A stretch of 39,032 nucleotides of DNA from Colwellia sp. (lineage in GTDB: Bacteria > Pseudomonadota > Gammaproteobacteria > Enterobacterales > Alteromonadaceae). This document shows positions 1 to 8,368 of this stretch, piece after piece; position 1 is the stretch's first letter, and the number at the start of each line of letters is the position of its first letter. Location: the NCBI GenBank assembly GCA_029938115.1, contig JAPYOP010000014.1:1-39032 (forward strand), in the 5' to 3' direction. Below the pieces are notes generated by a model. The model did not search any database and was not told where the DNA came from. It saw nothing but the letters and a program-made list of their open reading frames with translations. The position numbers and the translations under genes were made by a program.

Positions 1-838
1 TTTTTAAAGCCTCTTTTTTTGCTTTGTTATTGTCAAGTTTTGCGGTTTGCGCTTGTAATGCAGCTATTCTTTTTTGAGTTTCTTTTTCAATTTGTGCCTT
101 TTGTTCAGCTATACTTTTTTCTACCCTTACTTGTTCGATTTTTTCTTGCTCTATTTGTTCTTGAACATTAACACTTGCAACCACTTGTTTTTTATCATCA
201 ACTTCAAGTTGATCTATAACCTTTTCTATTTGATTTTTTTGCGCCTGGCCTTGCTGCTCGATAAGTTTAATCTCTTTATTTAAAACAGCCATTTTATCAT
301 TGGCAATTTCTGCCCGAGACTCTTTAGCCTCTGCACTTTTAACTAATTGTTCTACCACTAGTTTATCGATTTTTTTACCTACAAGCTGCTCTAACGCTTT
401 ATCTCTATTTGCTTGTTCATTAAGTGCGGCAACCACATCGTCAGCATTAACAACTTCTGTTGCATCGTGTAGTACACTAATGCGAATTTCATTTTTTTCA
501 AAATCTAAAACTGTTTTTACACTTTTATCTTCACTGTATTCAACCAACTCTTCTTGTGTAGATACTTCTGCATCCCCCCACAAACTAATTAAGTTATCTC
601 TAATGTCATCCACTTTTTGAAAGTGCTCTTGTCTAAAAGTTTGATATTCGGCAAGGTACTCTTTCTTCCATTGTTCAAACTCTTCCATTTCAGCATCACT
701 GCCTTCATATTCAAGAGCCTCTATGGCTTGATCTAATTCGGCAAAAGGATCATCTTCTGGAGGAACTTCATTTGTGTTTGCAAATGTTTGCGCAGAAATT
801 GATAGTAAAATAGCTAAAGTAACAGTGCTAATCTTCAT
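1..838 (-). CDS. Lytic transglycosylase-like protein with MltC-type N-terminal domain (3' end off window)
   Basis: The reading frame is open from an ATG at 838 to the left edge, about 279 codons, so the C-terminus is missing. The protein starts with a signal peptide (MKISTVTLAILLSISAQTFA, then NTNEV). Residues about 30-140 contain FEQWKKEYLAEYQ, then LWGDAEVSTQEELVEYSED and VLDFEKNEIRISVLHD. This matches my memory of the MltC N-terminal domain (DUF3393), with its W-G, V-x-Y-S and v-x-F-D/E elements. Residues about 150-279 are highly charged and coiled-coil-like (Glu/Lys/Gln rich). In MltC proteins the catalytic SLT domain follows this domain, but it would lie outside the window, so catalytic activity is inferred. 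There is no lipobox cysteine, unlike E. coli MltC. It is the last visible gene of a leftward run and follows the one-TM protein by 24 bp, suggesting co-transcription. Confidence 0.7.
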   Translation of the reverse strand, partial: MKISTVTLAILLSISAQTFANTNEVPPEDDPFAELDQAIEALEYEGSDAEMEEFEQWKKEYLAEYQTFRQEHFQKVDDIRDNLISLWGDAEVSTQEELVEYSEDKSVKTVLDFEKNEIRISVLHDATEVVNADDVVAALNEQANRDKALEQLVGKKIDKLVVEQLVKSAEAKESRAEIANDKMAVLNKEIKLIEQQGQAQKNQIEKVIDQLEVDDKKQVVASVNVQEQIEQEKIEQVRVEKSIAEQKAQIEKETQKRIAALQAQTAKLDNNKAKKEALK

Positions 839-862
839 AACATATCCTTAAGGTGATTTAGC

Positions 863-1690
863 TTAACTTTTAGTGAATAGTTGAAACTCATAACGAGTTA
901 ACAGAGCTTCTGCAATAATCACTGGCTCTAATTCAGTAATGGCATAAAAATTAGGAAATACTGCTTGTCTAACTTTTTTTAATGGTGCTACTAATGCTTG
1001 TTCATCTTCAGCAAAAGTCGCTTTTTCATCTAAATTTTCAATTAATTTGGCAAGTTGTTTTTTGTAATTTTCATCAACTTGACTTTCTTGGGCAATAGCA
1101 CCGTATTCCACATAGCCTCTAACTAACGTTAGAAACATCTGCTGTTTGCCTAAATCTTGCGATTCAATATAGTAAAGTAAATTACCAATATCATAGCTAT
1201 AAACACCTGTTTCTTTATGTGCTTGAGCCAAAGTCTTTTCACCAAGATCTTCAGAGAAAGGAATATTTGGTGAGAAACCGTCTTTGAGAGTAAAAACACT
1301 ATAGCCGACTAAACGATCGTCAGAGGAAATAAGCGTTAATGTATATTTGGCTTTACTATAATAGTGAAACTGTAACTTATTATTTAACTTAGAGCGTTTT
1401 AGTACATGAGGTTCTCCAACAAGCGACTTAACATAGTCCATGCTGCTGCCAACATGTACCTTTTCAATCAAATCATACTCAATACTATGAGTGAAATTAG
1501 TTAATGTGGTTTCATAGATACTCAAGAATATATCTTTGGTGTCATTGAATTGACCTGCTGTAATCATTATTGCAGCAACCATCATTATCGAAGTTTGTAA
1601 TTTTTTCCAAAATGAAGGCGGTGGTGGTGCGTGCTCTTCTAAGCTATTTTCGACAAGATCATCGACCACGTCTTTAAGGGAATCATCCAT
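863..1690 (-). CDS. One-TM envelope protein, BamE/SmpA-like region (ETEC_3214-type, tentative)
   Basis: 275 residues. An acidic, Pro-rich N-terminus (APPPPSFWKK) is followed by one hydrophobic segment at about residues 32-47 and then a soluble part, probably periplasmic. Residues about 78-130 read VHVGSSMDYVKSLVGEPHV, then FHYYSKAKYTLTLISSDD. The G-x-S-x-x-x-V-x-x-x-x-G-x-P pattern followed by beta strands resembles BamE/SmpA-like small domains. I associate this arrangement with the family called ETEC_3214 domain proteins, but only from memory. The function is unknown. It lies between the LPP20 lipoprotein gene and the MltC-type gene, 24 bp from the latter, so a role in envelope or peptidoglycan maintenance is a contextual inference. 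Confidence 0.75.
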   Translation of the reverse strand: MDDSLKDVVDDLVENSLEEHAPPPPSFWKKLQTSIMMVAAIMITAGQFNDTKDIFLSIYETTLTNFTHSIEYDLIEKVHVGSSMDYVKSLVGEPHVLKRSKLNNKLQFHYYSKAKYTLTLISSDDRLVGYSVFTLKDGFSPNIPFSEDLGEKTLAQAHKETGVYSYDIGNLLYYIESQDLGKQQMFLTLVRGYVEYGAIAQESQVDENYKKQLAKLIENLDEKATFAEDEQALVAPLKKVRQAVFPNFYAITELEPVIIAEALLTRYEFQLFTKS

Positions 1691-1715
1691 ATATATTCTT
1701 AGTTTTCAAACAAAT

Positions 1716-1750
1716 AAAAAGAGCTATTCACCAATTATTTGGTGAATAGC
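1716..1750 (-). terminator. Hairpin with T-rich tail after the LPP20 lipoprotein gene
   Basis: There is a perfect 12-bp inverted repeat GCTATTCACCAA/TTGGTGAATAGC (1723-1734 and 1739-1750, loop TTAT). Read on the minus strand it is followed by TCTTTTTATTT, as expected for intrinsic termination. A second, shorter hairpin, GAGGTAG/CTACCTC (1771-1777 and 1784-1790), lies between it and the stop codon. Together they probably reduce transcription into the two downstream genes. Confidence 0.7.
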
Positions 1751-1797
1751 AATCAAAAAATAAAATCACAGAGGTAGATACTGCTACCTCTTGCACT

Positions 1798-2394
1798 TTA
1801 GTTAGTTAAACGATGTATTTCTTTTTCAAGATCTTTTTCAGCTTTATGAGCTTTAAACTCTTGATATAAGAATTTTTCATCTTGTGGGTTAACTGAACGA
1901 TTGCTTTGTTTAACTATCGCGGCAAATAACTCTTTGGTTGCCGATGGGCTAAGCGTCGTTAATACGCAAAAATGCTGCTTACCTGCTATTTCAACAATAT
2001 CTGTTTTAATGACACGCGAGCCAGACAATGTTTGCTTAGTTAATTGTTTTGAAACAGAGCTGAAACTAGAGCCAGTGGTCATTTCATCGTTTGAGTCTGT
2101 GCGATTAGCATAGGTTTTATCTAAACCTTCAACACGTGTCTCAATTTGTTGCGCTAAAGCCAAGCGACCATTAGCTGTTGCCATTTTTTGATCAATTGAT
2201 AAATTGCCCGAAAACTTAACACAGTCTGTAGCCGCGATGCCGTCTTCAACAACAGGATTTAACACCCATGAAGGAATATTCGCGGTTAGGCTGTTAGTTT
2301 CTTTTACTTCTGGCTCAGCTTTTTTAGCTGTTGAACCACATGCGGCTAGAATTGTAGTCATTGCTGCAACAATGATAAGCTTTTGTGTTTTCAT
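1798..2394 (-). CDS. LPP20-family outer-membrane lipoprotein
   Basis: 198 residues from the ATG at 2394. I chose this start over one 24 bp upstream because AAGGAA lies six bases before it and it directly begins a lipoprotein signal (MKTQKLIIVAAMTTILAACG, lipobox LAAC). The mature part has the LPP20 hallmarks: IPSWVLNP near the N-terminus, an alpha segment with ATANGRLALAQQIETRVEG, and a Phe/Cys-containing beta strand (KQHFCVLTTLSPSATKEL). Proteins of this fold include H. pylori Lpp20 and FlgP-like lipoproteins. The molecular role is usually unknown. It lies 80 bp downstream of a second LPP20-like gene and is followed by a terminator. It probably sits in the inner leaflet of the outer membrane. 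Confidence 0.8.
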   Translation of the reverse strand: MKTQKLIIVAAMTTILAACGSTAKKAEPEVKETNSLTANIPSWVLNPVVEDGIAATDCVKFSGNLSIDQKMATANGRLALAQQIETRVEGLDKTYANRTDSNDEMTTGSSFSSVSKQLTKQTLSGSRVIKTDIVEIAGKQHFCVLTTLSPSATKELFAAIVKQSNRSVNPQDEKFLYQEFKAHKAEKDLEKEIHRLTN

Positions 2395-2498
2395 GTTATT
2401 TCCTTTTATGTTAATCAATTTTACAATACTAGTTATAAGTAAATTACTTCACTATTACCAATAATTCTTTTATTTTTAAATGATTTTTTCATTACAAC

Positions 2499-3608
2499 TT
2501 AAACGTCTTCGTTTTCAAGTAACCATGCATAAATAACTAATTTATTATTTTCTTCAATAATTTTAATATCTTGTAATTGTGCGCTTACAATTGCATCCGT
2601 TGCCATGCTTGTTTTGGATAAAGAGTATGCCCCATTTTGATATTTCAACTGATAATCATGATCTATGGTAATTTTTTTTGTTTTTGCTAATTCAATCAAA
2701 CCATCCTTAATAGCAAGTTTAATCGCGCTACTAAAACGGCCATCGGCAACTATGCCATCAAAAATTCCGACGACACCGGTTTGCTTGCCTAAATTAGGAG
2801 ATCTCAACCACTGGGAATAAGACTTTGATTTTACATCAATTAAAGAGGGGGTAAAATATACGTAACGAGCAAACAAATAGTTGGGTGTTTGACAACTATG
2901 GGTATTCAATATTTTAATCGCATCCCCTAGCCCTTCAACTGACCCACTGTGCTCCGAATACCCCCAAGATTGATACTTTCCTGTTGATTTAACACTATAG
3001 TTAAGATCTTTCACATCAGACTTTATAATGTATTTCAGTAATTCTTGGGCATTGCGCTTTGTACTAGTAAACTGTTTGGCCGGATTAGCTGTTATTTGGC
3101 TAACGCCATGAATTACAGCGTACTTTTGTGAGCCTTCATTAAAGCTATCTGCTAATATTTCATCATTACACAACCACAAAGGTTGGCACATTTTAAAATC
3201 ACAGCTTTGTATAGGGCATTGTTGATTTAGCCATTGCTTCTGCTTAGAATTTTCACCATCAGCTTGAATAGTGGCATAACTGTAAAGTGCTTGGCGATTT
3301 GTGTAGGGATTCGAAAAGGTAATGCTTGTTCCATTAGCAAGTATAACTTGATTTTTCTTAACATCTATTTTTGTAAGATCAAGTTTGAAATTGTAATAAT
3401 TGGTAAGGCTTACTAGCGCACGTTTTCTACTAGCAATTAAGGAACCATTAATTTTACTACTAAAGGGGTTAGCCGCTCCGATAAAACCAATTTGACTTTC
3501 AGTGATGGGATTACTGAGCCAACAAGGCGTGCTATCTATAGCAAACCCAATACTGGCGTATGTTAACAACCATAATCCTAACAGTAGTCTAGCTATTTTA
3601 CCTTTCAT
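2499..3608 (-). CDS. Secreted LPP20-like protein
   Basis: 369 residues with a standard signal peptide (hydrophobic stretch LLLGLWLLTYASIGFA, probable cleavage before IDSTP). There is no lipobox, so it is predicted periplasmic. The mature N-terminus (PCWLSNPITESQIGFIGAANP, followed by ASRKRALVSLTNYY) has the W-x-x-N-P motif and the Ala/Arg-rich helix of LPP20 proteins. Several cysteines cluster near residues 130-160 (CPIQSCDFKMCQPLWLC) and may form disulfides. The C-terminal half repeats the LPP20 pattern weakly (FSSAIKLAIKDGLIELAK). It is the first gene of the leftward arm and faces the COG3014-type lipoprotein gene across a 204-bp divergent promoter region. The ribosome binding site is weak. 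The specific function is unknown. Confidence 0.7.
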   Translation of the reverse strand: MKGKIARLLLGLWLLTYASIGFAIDSTPCWLSNPITESQIGFIGAANPFSSKINGSLIASRKRALVSLTNYYNFKLDLTKIDVKKNQVILANGTSITFSNPYTNRQALYSYATIQADGENSKQKQWLNQQCPIQSCDFKMCQPLWLCNDEILADSFNEGSQKYAVIHGVSQITANPAKQFTSTKRNAQELLKYIIKSDVKDLNYSVKSTGKYQSWGYSEHSGSVEGLGDAIKILNTHSCQTPNYLFARYVYFTPSLIDVKSKSYSQWLRSPNLGKQTGVVGIFDGIVADGRFSSAIKLAIKDGLIELAKTKKITIDHDYQLKYQNGAYSLSKTSMATDAIVSAQLQDIKIIEENNKLVIYAWLLENEDV

Positions 3609-3812
3609 AAAAGAGGCTTCAATCCTTGCGAAACATCAAGTTAATTACTTGGGAATATTTATCATAGATTAATTCTAGTCTTAATACTAACAAATTTATC
3701 TATAACTCTATTAAATTATTGTACATTTACAATTTGGTGCTACAGTATAAATGTTACAGTTTTGTAATACTTTCGGCCTAAACTGAAGTAATAATAAATA
3801 GGATGTTTAAAA
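3609..3812. promoter_or_regulatory. Divergent promoter region with two 5-4-5 palindromes
   Basis: This AT-rich 204-bp region separates the two arms of the envelope cluster and must carry both promoters. It contains TTGTA-N4-TACAA (3719-3732) and TTACA-N4-TGTAA (3754-3767), two perfect 5-4-5 inverted repeats with centres 35 bp apart. A TATAAA-like hexamer lies between them near 3746. Such symmetry suggests binding of a dimeric regulator, but I cannot name it. AGGA near 3800 is the ribosome binding site for the rightward gene. Confidence 0.45.
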
Positions 3813-5531
3813 ATGAAAAAAATTACCAGTGCAATTGTTGTTAGCATGATTCTTAGTGGTTGTGTCTCTACATCGAAACCGAGTGTAGATCACCGAGAAC
3901 TTGTACGTGATGGAAATTATACACATGCAGAACAAGTTATAGTCGAATCGGTAGAGGCCGATGGAAAGAATAAGCTTTTACATTATCTAGAAATGGGCAT
4001 GCTCGCCCATTTGCAAGGTAACTATCAAAAAAGTAATCAATTATTTGATCAAGCTGAAAGTATAAGTGAAGAGTTATATACCACTAGCATTTCAGATGTT
4101 GGTTTACAGTCAGTTACTGGCGCAAGCTTTTCTACCTACAAAGGGCTTAACTTTGAACAAACTTTTGTTGGTTATTACAAAACATTAAATTATTTAAAAC
4201 TCGCTGACTCTAATAATGGTTTTGACGAAAAGGAACTAGACAAAGCTTTAGTCGAAGTACGACGTTTAGGGAATAGGTTAACTGAATTAACAGCAACAAC
4301 GGGTGGTTATCAAGAAAAATCAGATGAAGATAAATCACCAATGGAAAGACTGCTAGGTTTCCTATCCGAAGCTTTAGGTCAACGTATAGACAGTGAGGAA
4401 CTAGCGTATAAAGATGATGCTTTTGCCCATTATTTATCCGGAATGATGTATGAGATGAGTGGTGATTTAGATGCCGCTCGAATTGAATACAAAAAATCAG
4501 CGAACGCCTATGAAAATGGTTTTGCTGAAAATTATAAGTTAGGAAAAAAGGGCTCGGCTCAAGTTTGGTTTGCTACCGCACGCGTGATGAAAATTGCCGG
4601 AGGTTATGACTCTGAAATACAAGAAATAACCAAAAAACATTTATCAGCCAAGCAGAGCAGTTTATTAAAAGCTGTTGATGGTAAATCATCAGAATTAATT
4701 GTTATTCAGCATTTAGGTTTTGCTCCTCAGAAAAAAGAACTTAATATGATGTTAACAGCGGATGCTTCAACTCAGTCATTAGTATTAACTCCTGTACCAA
4801 CTGGGACAGTTAAAGAACGCCAAGATCAATTAAATTGGTTCAAAATGCTTTATGCCGATAATGACTTATTTTCCACTATGAGAAATTATGCTTCTGGTGA
4901 TATTGAAGCAATAATACTGGCTGATGTTACTAAGCGTATGCCGCTAGGTCCTTTATGGGGTAGAGCTGTTGAATTAGGCTTAATCAGTGCTTTATCAACA
5001 CCATCACGAGTATCTGTTTCGTATTACCCTAGTATGAAAAAAACATTCAATAGGTCAGAACTGTACGTAGATGGTCAACTGCGCTCAGAATTACATCAAG
5101 GTAATAGTATTGCCCGCATTGCTTTGCAAGAGCAATTAAACGTTGCCAATACTAATATTCAGCTCGCATTAGCAAGAGAAATAACTAAAGCTATTCTTGC
5201 AGAAAAAACGGCCGCAGCCGCAGGACAATGGGGAGCCATTGCGAGCATGGGTTTATCCGTATTAAACGCAGCAACAGGTGGTGCTGACATTCGTAATTGG
5301 ACTACATTGCCAGGTGCGATAAAGTTTGCCCGTGTAACATTAGCCCCAGGAGAACACGAAGTAGTGTTAAAAACGACTTTATCTTCCGGTCTAGTGTTAG
5401 AGCAAACTCAAACAGTGAAAACAACAAAGCTTAGACCAAAATTGTGGCATACACGTACACTCTCTCGATTGCCAAAACCTGAACCTGTTGTCAATGCAGC
5501 AGGAGAAACTCAGCAAACAAGCACTGAATAA
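3813..5531 (+). CDS. COG3014-type lipoprotein with TPR-like repeats
   Basis: 572 residues. The lipoprotein signal is MKKITSAIVVSMILSGC (lipobox LSGC). Residues about 25-85 (LEMGMLAHLQGNYQKSNQLFDQAE) and about 205-240 (YLSGMMYEMSGDLDAARIEYKKSA) have tetratricopeptide-like helix pairs, so the N-terminal half is probably a protein-interaction surface. An Ala-rich segment follows near residues 465-480 (EKTAAAAGQWGAIASMGL). The C-terminal beta-rich part contains a PEGA-like extended segment (RVTLAPGEHEVVLKTTLSSG). The overall shape fits the uncharacterised COG3014 family, which in my memory is found next to LpoB-like and LPP20 genes, as here. It starts the rightward arm and lies 142 bp before the LpoB-like gene. 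The function is unknown; a scaffold for outer-membrane lipoproteins is a guess. Confidence 0.75.
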   Translation: MKKITSAIVVSMILSGCVSTSKPSVDHRELVRDGNYTHAEQVIVESVEADGKNKLLHYLEMGMLAHLQGNYQKSNQLFDQAESISEELYTTSISDVGLQSVTGASFSTYKGLNFEQTFVGYYKTLNYLKLADSNNGFDEKELDKALVEVRRLGNRLTELTATTGGYQEKSDEDKSPMERLLGFLSEALGQRIDSEELAYKDDAFAHYLSGMMYEMSGDLDAARIEYKKSANAYENGFAENYKLGKKGSAQVWFATARVMKIAGGYDSEIQEITKKHLSAKQSSLLKAVDGKSSELIVIQHLGFAPQKKELNMMLTADASTQSLVLTPVPTGTVKERQDQLNWFKMLYADNDLFSTMRNYASGDIEAIILADVTKRMPLGPLWGRAVELGLISALSTPSRVSVSYYPSMKKTFNRSELYVDGQLRSELHQGNSIARIALQEQLNVANTNIQLALAREITKAILAEKTAAAAGQWGAIASMGLSVLNAATGGADIRNWTTLPGAIKFARVTLAPGEHEVVLKTTLSSGLVLEQTQTVKTTKLRPKLWHTRTLSRLPKPEPVVNAAGETQQTSTE

Positions 5532-5559
5532 AATCTAATTAGTACAAACTCACCTTATT

Positions 5560-5594
5560 ATTCATAGTGTACAAGTTATTTGGACACTATGAAT
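5560..5594 (+). terminator. Intergenic hairpin after the COG3014-type gene
   Basis: An 11-bp perfect inverted repeat ATTCATAGTGT/ACACTATGAAT (5560-5570 and 5584-5594) with a 13-base loop lies 28 bp after the stop codon. It lacks a strong T-run on the plus strand. It could be an attenuator or an mRNA-stabilising hairpin rather than a full terminator. Confidence 0.4.
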
Positions 5595-5673
5595 ATTAAG
5601 GTTTAATTTGAAGTAAGCTATTATAAGCTAACTCATTAAATTCAATAACATTCGTATAGAAAAGGATCCTACA

Positions 5674-6288
5674 ATGAAAAACACACTATCTAAAGTTCGC
5701 GTAATGACTCTTATGCTAATGAGTTTATTTATCTTATCAGCTTGTCAATCGACTAAAGTGTCTAGAGTAGACAGTGGTGAAGAAATTGCGCTAACTGACA
5801 AATGGAATGATAAAGACTCTCAGCTTGTTGCAGAAGCAATGATTAATGACATGTTAGGTTTCCCATGGATAGATAAGCATTTGAAAAAGGAAGGCACTAA
5901 TCCTGCAATTATCATTCAGCGAGTTCGTAATAAGTCACATGAACAAATTGCTGTAGACACTTTTTTGAATGACTTAAAACGCGCTATCTTACGCAGTGGT
6001 CGGGCTGACTTTGTTGCTAATAGTGATGTACGTAACGAAGTAAGAGCAGAAAGAGCAGATCAAGAATTCAACGCCAGTTTAGACTCTCAAAATGAAATGG
6101 GTGAAGAATTGGGTGCTGACTACGCGTTAACAGGCTCTATTAACTCAAATGTTGACCAGTTAGACGGAAAACGTGTAACGTCTTATCAAATTGATTTATC
6201 ACTAATTGATATGACAACAAATAGAGAAGTTTGGAATGGACAGAAGAAAATTAAAAAATACCAAGAGCGCTCAAGTTTTGGTTTCTAA
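5674..6288 (+). CDS. LpoB-like lipoprotein (penicillin-binding protein activator family)
   Basis: 204 residues. The lipoprotein signal ends in LFILSAC (lipobox LSAC), and AGGA lies upstream of the ATG. The globular part has the LpoB family order: DSQLVAEAMINDML, NPAIIIQRVRNKSHEQI, a helix with FLNDLKRAILRSGRADFV, then ELGADYALTGSINSN and a final strand with IDMTTNREVWNGQKKIKK. E. coli LpoB uses this fold to reach through the peptidoglycan and activate PBP1b. This protein lacks the long Pro-rich linker of E. coli LpoB, so direct activation of a synthase across the periplasm is uncertain. It lies between the COG3014-type and LPP20 lipoprotein genes and overlaps the start of the latter. Confidence 0.8.
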   Translation: MKNTLSKVRVMTLMLMSLFILSACQSTKVSRVDSGEEIALTDKWNDKDSQLVAEAMINDMLGFPWIDKHLKKEGTNPAIIIQRVRNKSHEQIAVDTFLNDLKRAILRSGRADFVANSDVRNEVRAERADQEFNASLDSQNEMGEELGADYALTGSINSNVDQLDGKRVTSYQIDLSLIDMTTNREVWNGQKKIKKYQERSSFGF

Positions 6289-7843
6289 ACCATTTTTAAA
6301 AGTATCCGCCAGTGTTATCGCACTGGTGTTTGCTCTTAGCGCATGCCAAACAACGGCATCGGGATTACAAACAAGCTCAGGCGATATATCAAAAGATAAT
6401 TCAAATAGTAATGCAAAACCTGATTGGGTAGTGAAACTGCCTCAATCAGCTAGCCTGATTTACGGTGTAGGTAGCTCTACTATCTATTCTGAAGATAGTT
6501 ATGCGATAAAAAGTGCTAGCGAATCAGCCAGAGTTGAATTAGCTAAATCAATTCGAATAGATGTGGCTGCCATAACAAAAGTAAACCAAAGCTCAGATAA
6601 TGGAAAAATGAGCTTTCATTTTGACGAAGCAATCACTAATTCCGTACCTGAAATGCAGCTTGCCGGATTAAAAATTGTTGATAGTTATCTTGATAGAAGC
6701 ACTTCTACTGCTTATGCGTTAGCTTCTTTTAATAAAAACGAGGCTATTTTTGAGCTTAGGCAGTTACTAGCTACTGTCGATAATGAATTATCGCTAATCA
6801 CAATTGATTTAGCCAATGCTGCAGGACAAAAACTGGCGCAAGCAATACAAGTTAAAAAGTTATTATTAAAGCGTAAGCAATACAATGAGCAATTAGTTAA
6901 TTTACGCCAAGCGAAAGCGATGCTACCTGCGTACGCTCAAACATTGTTAGTAAAAACTGAACAGGTATTTAATAGCATCACCTTTGGGGTATTTAGTAAA
7001 AAGGATCAAGATTTACAAGAGAAAATTGTTGAAGCTATTACCGATCAAGGTTTACGAGTTAATAACCAGAATGCTGATTTTCATTTAACATATAGGATAA
7101 AATGGCGAGGCGTTGCACGTAACGAGTTATTCTATACCATCGCCAGTGCTACAGTGACACTAAAAAGTGGTGATGTGGTACTACGAAAATTTAAGCAAAA
7201 AGCGAAAGGTACCTCTAGTGATGAAGGTATGGCTAGAGATAAAGCGGTAGAAAAAATTGGTGAACAGTTCGCTAAGGTTTTATCAAAAGAATTAATTGCC
7301 AGCTTTGAAAACGCAGCACCTACAACAAATAAATCAAATCGTAGTGACGTTATTGATGACACGATTGTGTATCAAGAAACAGCAGCTAAGATAAAAAAAC
7401 CGGTGAAAAAAGTTGTTGTTCCCATTCAACAAGTAGTTGTAGTACACACCAACCCAAGCATGCAGAGTGTTGCTCAAAACAACAGAAGCATTAGCCTACA
7501 AGGTGTCGTTTACACACTAAACAGTTGTCATCGTAATGCGGATATTGTTACCTGTAAATTGATTGCATTGAATCAGTATGTCGATCAAAAAATAGGATTG
7601 TACCGTAGTAAATCTAGAGCTATTGATGCCAATGGTATGGAATACCCCACTAAATATATAAGTATCGGCGGTAAACAGTTAAAAAGCTATTCTGCCGTGA
7701 ATAGCACTATCGTTCAAGGCATACCTATTGCGATGACAGTGCAGTTTAATCAAGTAAATTATAATGTCAGCAAGTTCGCCCTGTTAGAGATAAAAACTTA
7801 TGCAGGCAAACTACAATACCGTAATGTTGGCATAGGCTACTAA
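6236..7843 (+). CDS. Large LPP20-family lipoprotein
   Basis: 535 residues from the ATG at 6236, which overlaps the LpoB-like gene by 53 bp. A TTG at 6278 would give a compact 23-residue lipoprotein signal (VSKPFLKVSASVIALVFALSAC) and only an 11-bp overlap, so either start is possible. The lipobox is LSAC. After it comes the LPP20 domain (KPDWVVKLPQSASLIYGVG, SESARVELAKSIRIDV, TSTAYALASFNKNEAI). It continues with a long helix (about residues 190-225, LAQAIQVKKLLLKRKQYNEQ) and a second alpha/beta domain (VEAITDQGLRVNNQNADFHLTYRIKW). The C-terminal beta domain after residue 400 has two cysteines (NSCHRNADIVTCKL). This is far longer than simple LPP20 proteins. It is the last gene of the rightward arm and is followed by a strong hairpin. 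Confidence 0.75.
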   Translation: MDRRKLKNTKSAQVLVSKPFLKVSASVIALVFALSACQTTASGLQTSSGDISKDNSNSNAKPDWVVKLPQSASLIYGVGSSTIYSEDSYAIKSASESARVELAKSIRIDVAAITKVNQSSDNGKMSFHFDEAITNSVPEMQLAGLKIVDSYLDRSTSTAYALASFNKNEAIFELRQLLATVDNELSLITIDLANAAGQKLAQAIQVKKLLLKRKQYNEQLVNLRQAKAMLPAYAQTLLVKTEQVFNSITFGVFSKKDQDLQEKIVEAITDQGLRVNNQNADFHLTYRIKWRGVARNELFYTIASATVTLKSGDVVLRKFKQKAKGTSSDEGMARDKAVEKIGEQFAKVLSKELIASFENAAPTTNKSNRSDVIDDTIVYQETAAKIKKPVKKVVVPIQQVVVVHTNPSMQSVAQNNRSISLQGVVYTLNSCHRNADIVTCKLIALNQYVDQKIGLYRSKSRAIDANGMEYPTKYISIGGKQLKSYSAVNSTIVQGIPIAMTVQFNQVNYNVSKFALLEIKTYAGKLQYRNVGIGY

Positions 7844-7887
7844 CATAGCTTACTAAAAAGTCCCCTAAACTGACAAGTTAGAAGATG

Positions 7888-7918
7888 ATACTTGCCTCAC
7901 CTTTGCTGAGGCAAGTAT
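7888..7918. terminator. Bidirectional terminator between convergent genes
   Basis: A perfect 12-bp inverted repeat ATACTTGCCTCA/TGAGGCAAGTAT (7888-7899 and 7907-7918) with a 7-base loop lies between the rightward lipoprotein gene ending at 7843 and the leftward gene ending at 7927. Its position serves both transcripts. Confidence 0.75.
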
Positions 7919-7926
7919 TTGTGACT

Positions 7927-8337
7927 TTACTTTCTAGTCAATTTCTCTTGGCAAATAATTAACATTTGCTGATTGTATTGCCCCATAAAATCAACTAACT
8001 TTTCCCGCGCTTCCCGTTGTTGTTCAGAAGTTAGTACATCACCTGTTCCTGCGCTATATTTTTTACCACAAAGAGAAGTAACAACTTGAAGATTATTACC
8101 TGTGATACCCGGAATACTTGTGCTCCGCCCTGAAGTAACCAACAAACGATAATCTTTTTGCTGAGTAGCTAACACGATTGCCTTGTGTACCTTTTCCTTT
8201 AGCAAAGGCGTTGAATCAGCTTTGTTTAAAACCAATTGCTTAGCATTATCTTCACCTATATTAACCTCTCCAGAGCTAGTAATATACGAACAACTAGCAC
8301 TTAATGATAACAACAATATTAAGCTGAAAAATTTCAT
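7927..8337 (-). CDS. Small orphan lipoprotein, unknown function
   Basis: 136 residues. The signal is MKFFSLILLLSLSASCSY (lipobox-like SASC, slightly atypical because Ser is at -3). GGGA lies upstream of the ATG. The mature part has one Cys in TSLCGKKY and one in LIICQEKL, which may form a disulfide. The remainder is alpha/beta (KEKVHKAIVLATQQKDYRLL, SEQQREAREKLVDFMGQYN). I do not recognise a family. The gene lies 31 bp downstream of the metalloprotease gene on the same strand and may be co-transcribed with it; an accessory role for that protease is only a positional guess. Confidence 0.7.
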   Translation of the reverse strand: MKFFSLILLLSLSASCSYITSSGEVNIGEDNAKQLVLNKADSTPLLKEKVHKAIVLATQQKDYRLLVTSGRSTSIPGITGNNLQVVTSLCGKKYSAGTGDVLTSEQQREAREKLVDFMGQYNQQMLIICQEKLTRK

Positions 8338-8368
8338 TACTACATCCCACTCTTTAGTACAAAATGAT

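Noticed and set aside
74..620. Two rightward reading frames of 69 and 106 residues near the left edge
   Set aside because: They lie antisense to the MltC-type gene, have Phe- or Ser-rich compositions typical of reversed coding sequence, and lack ribosome binding sites.
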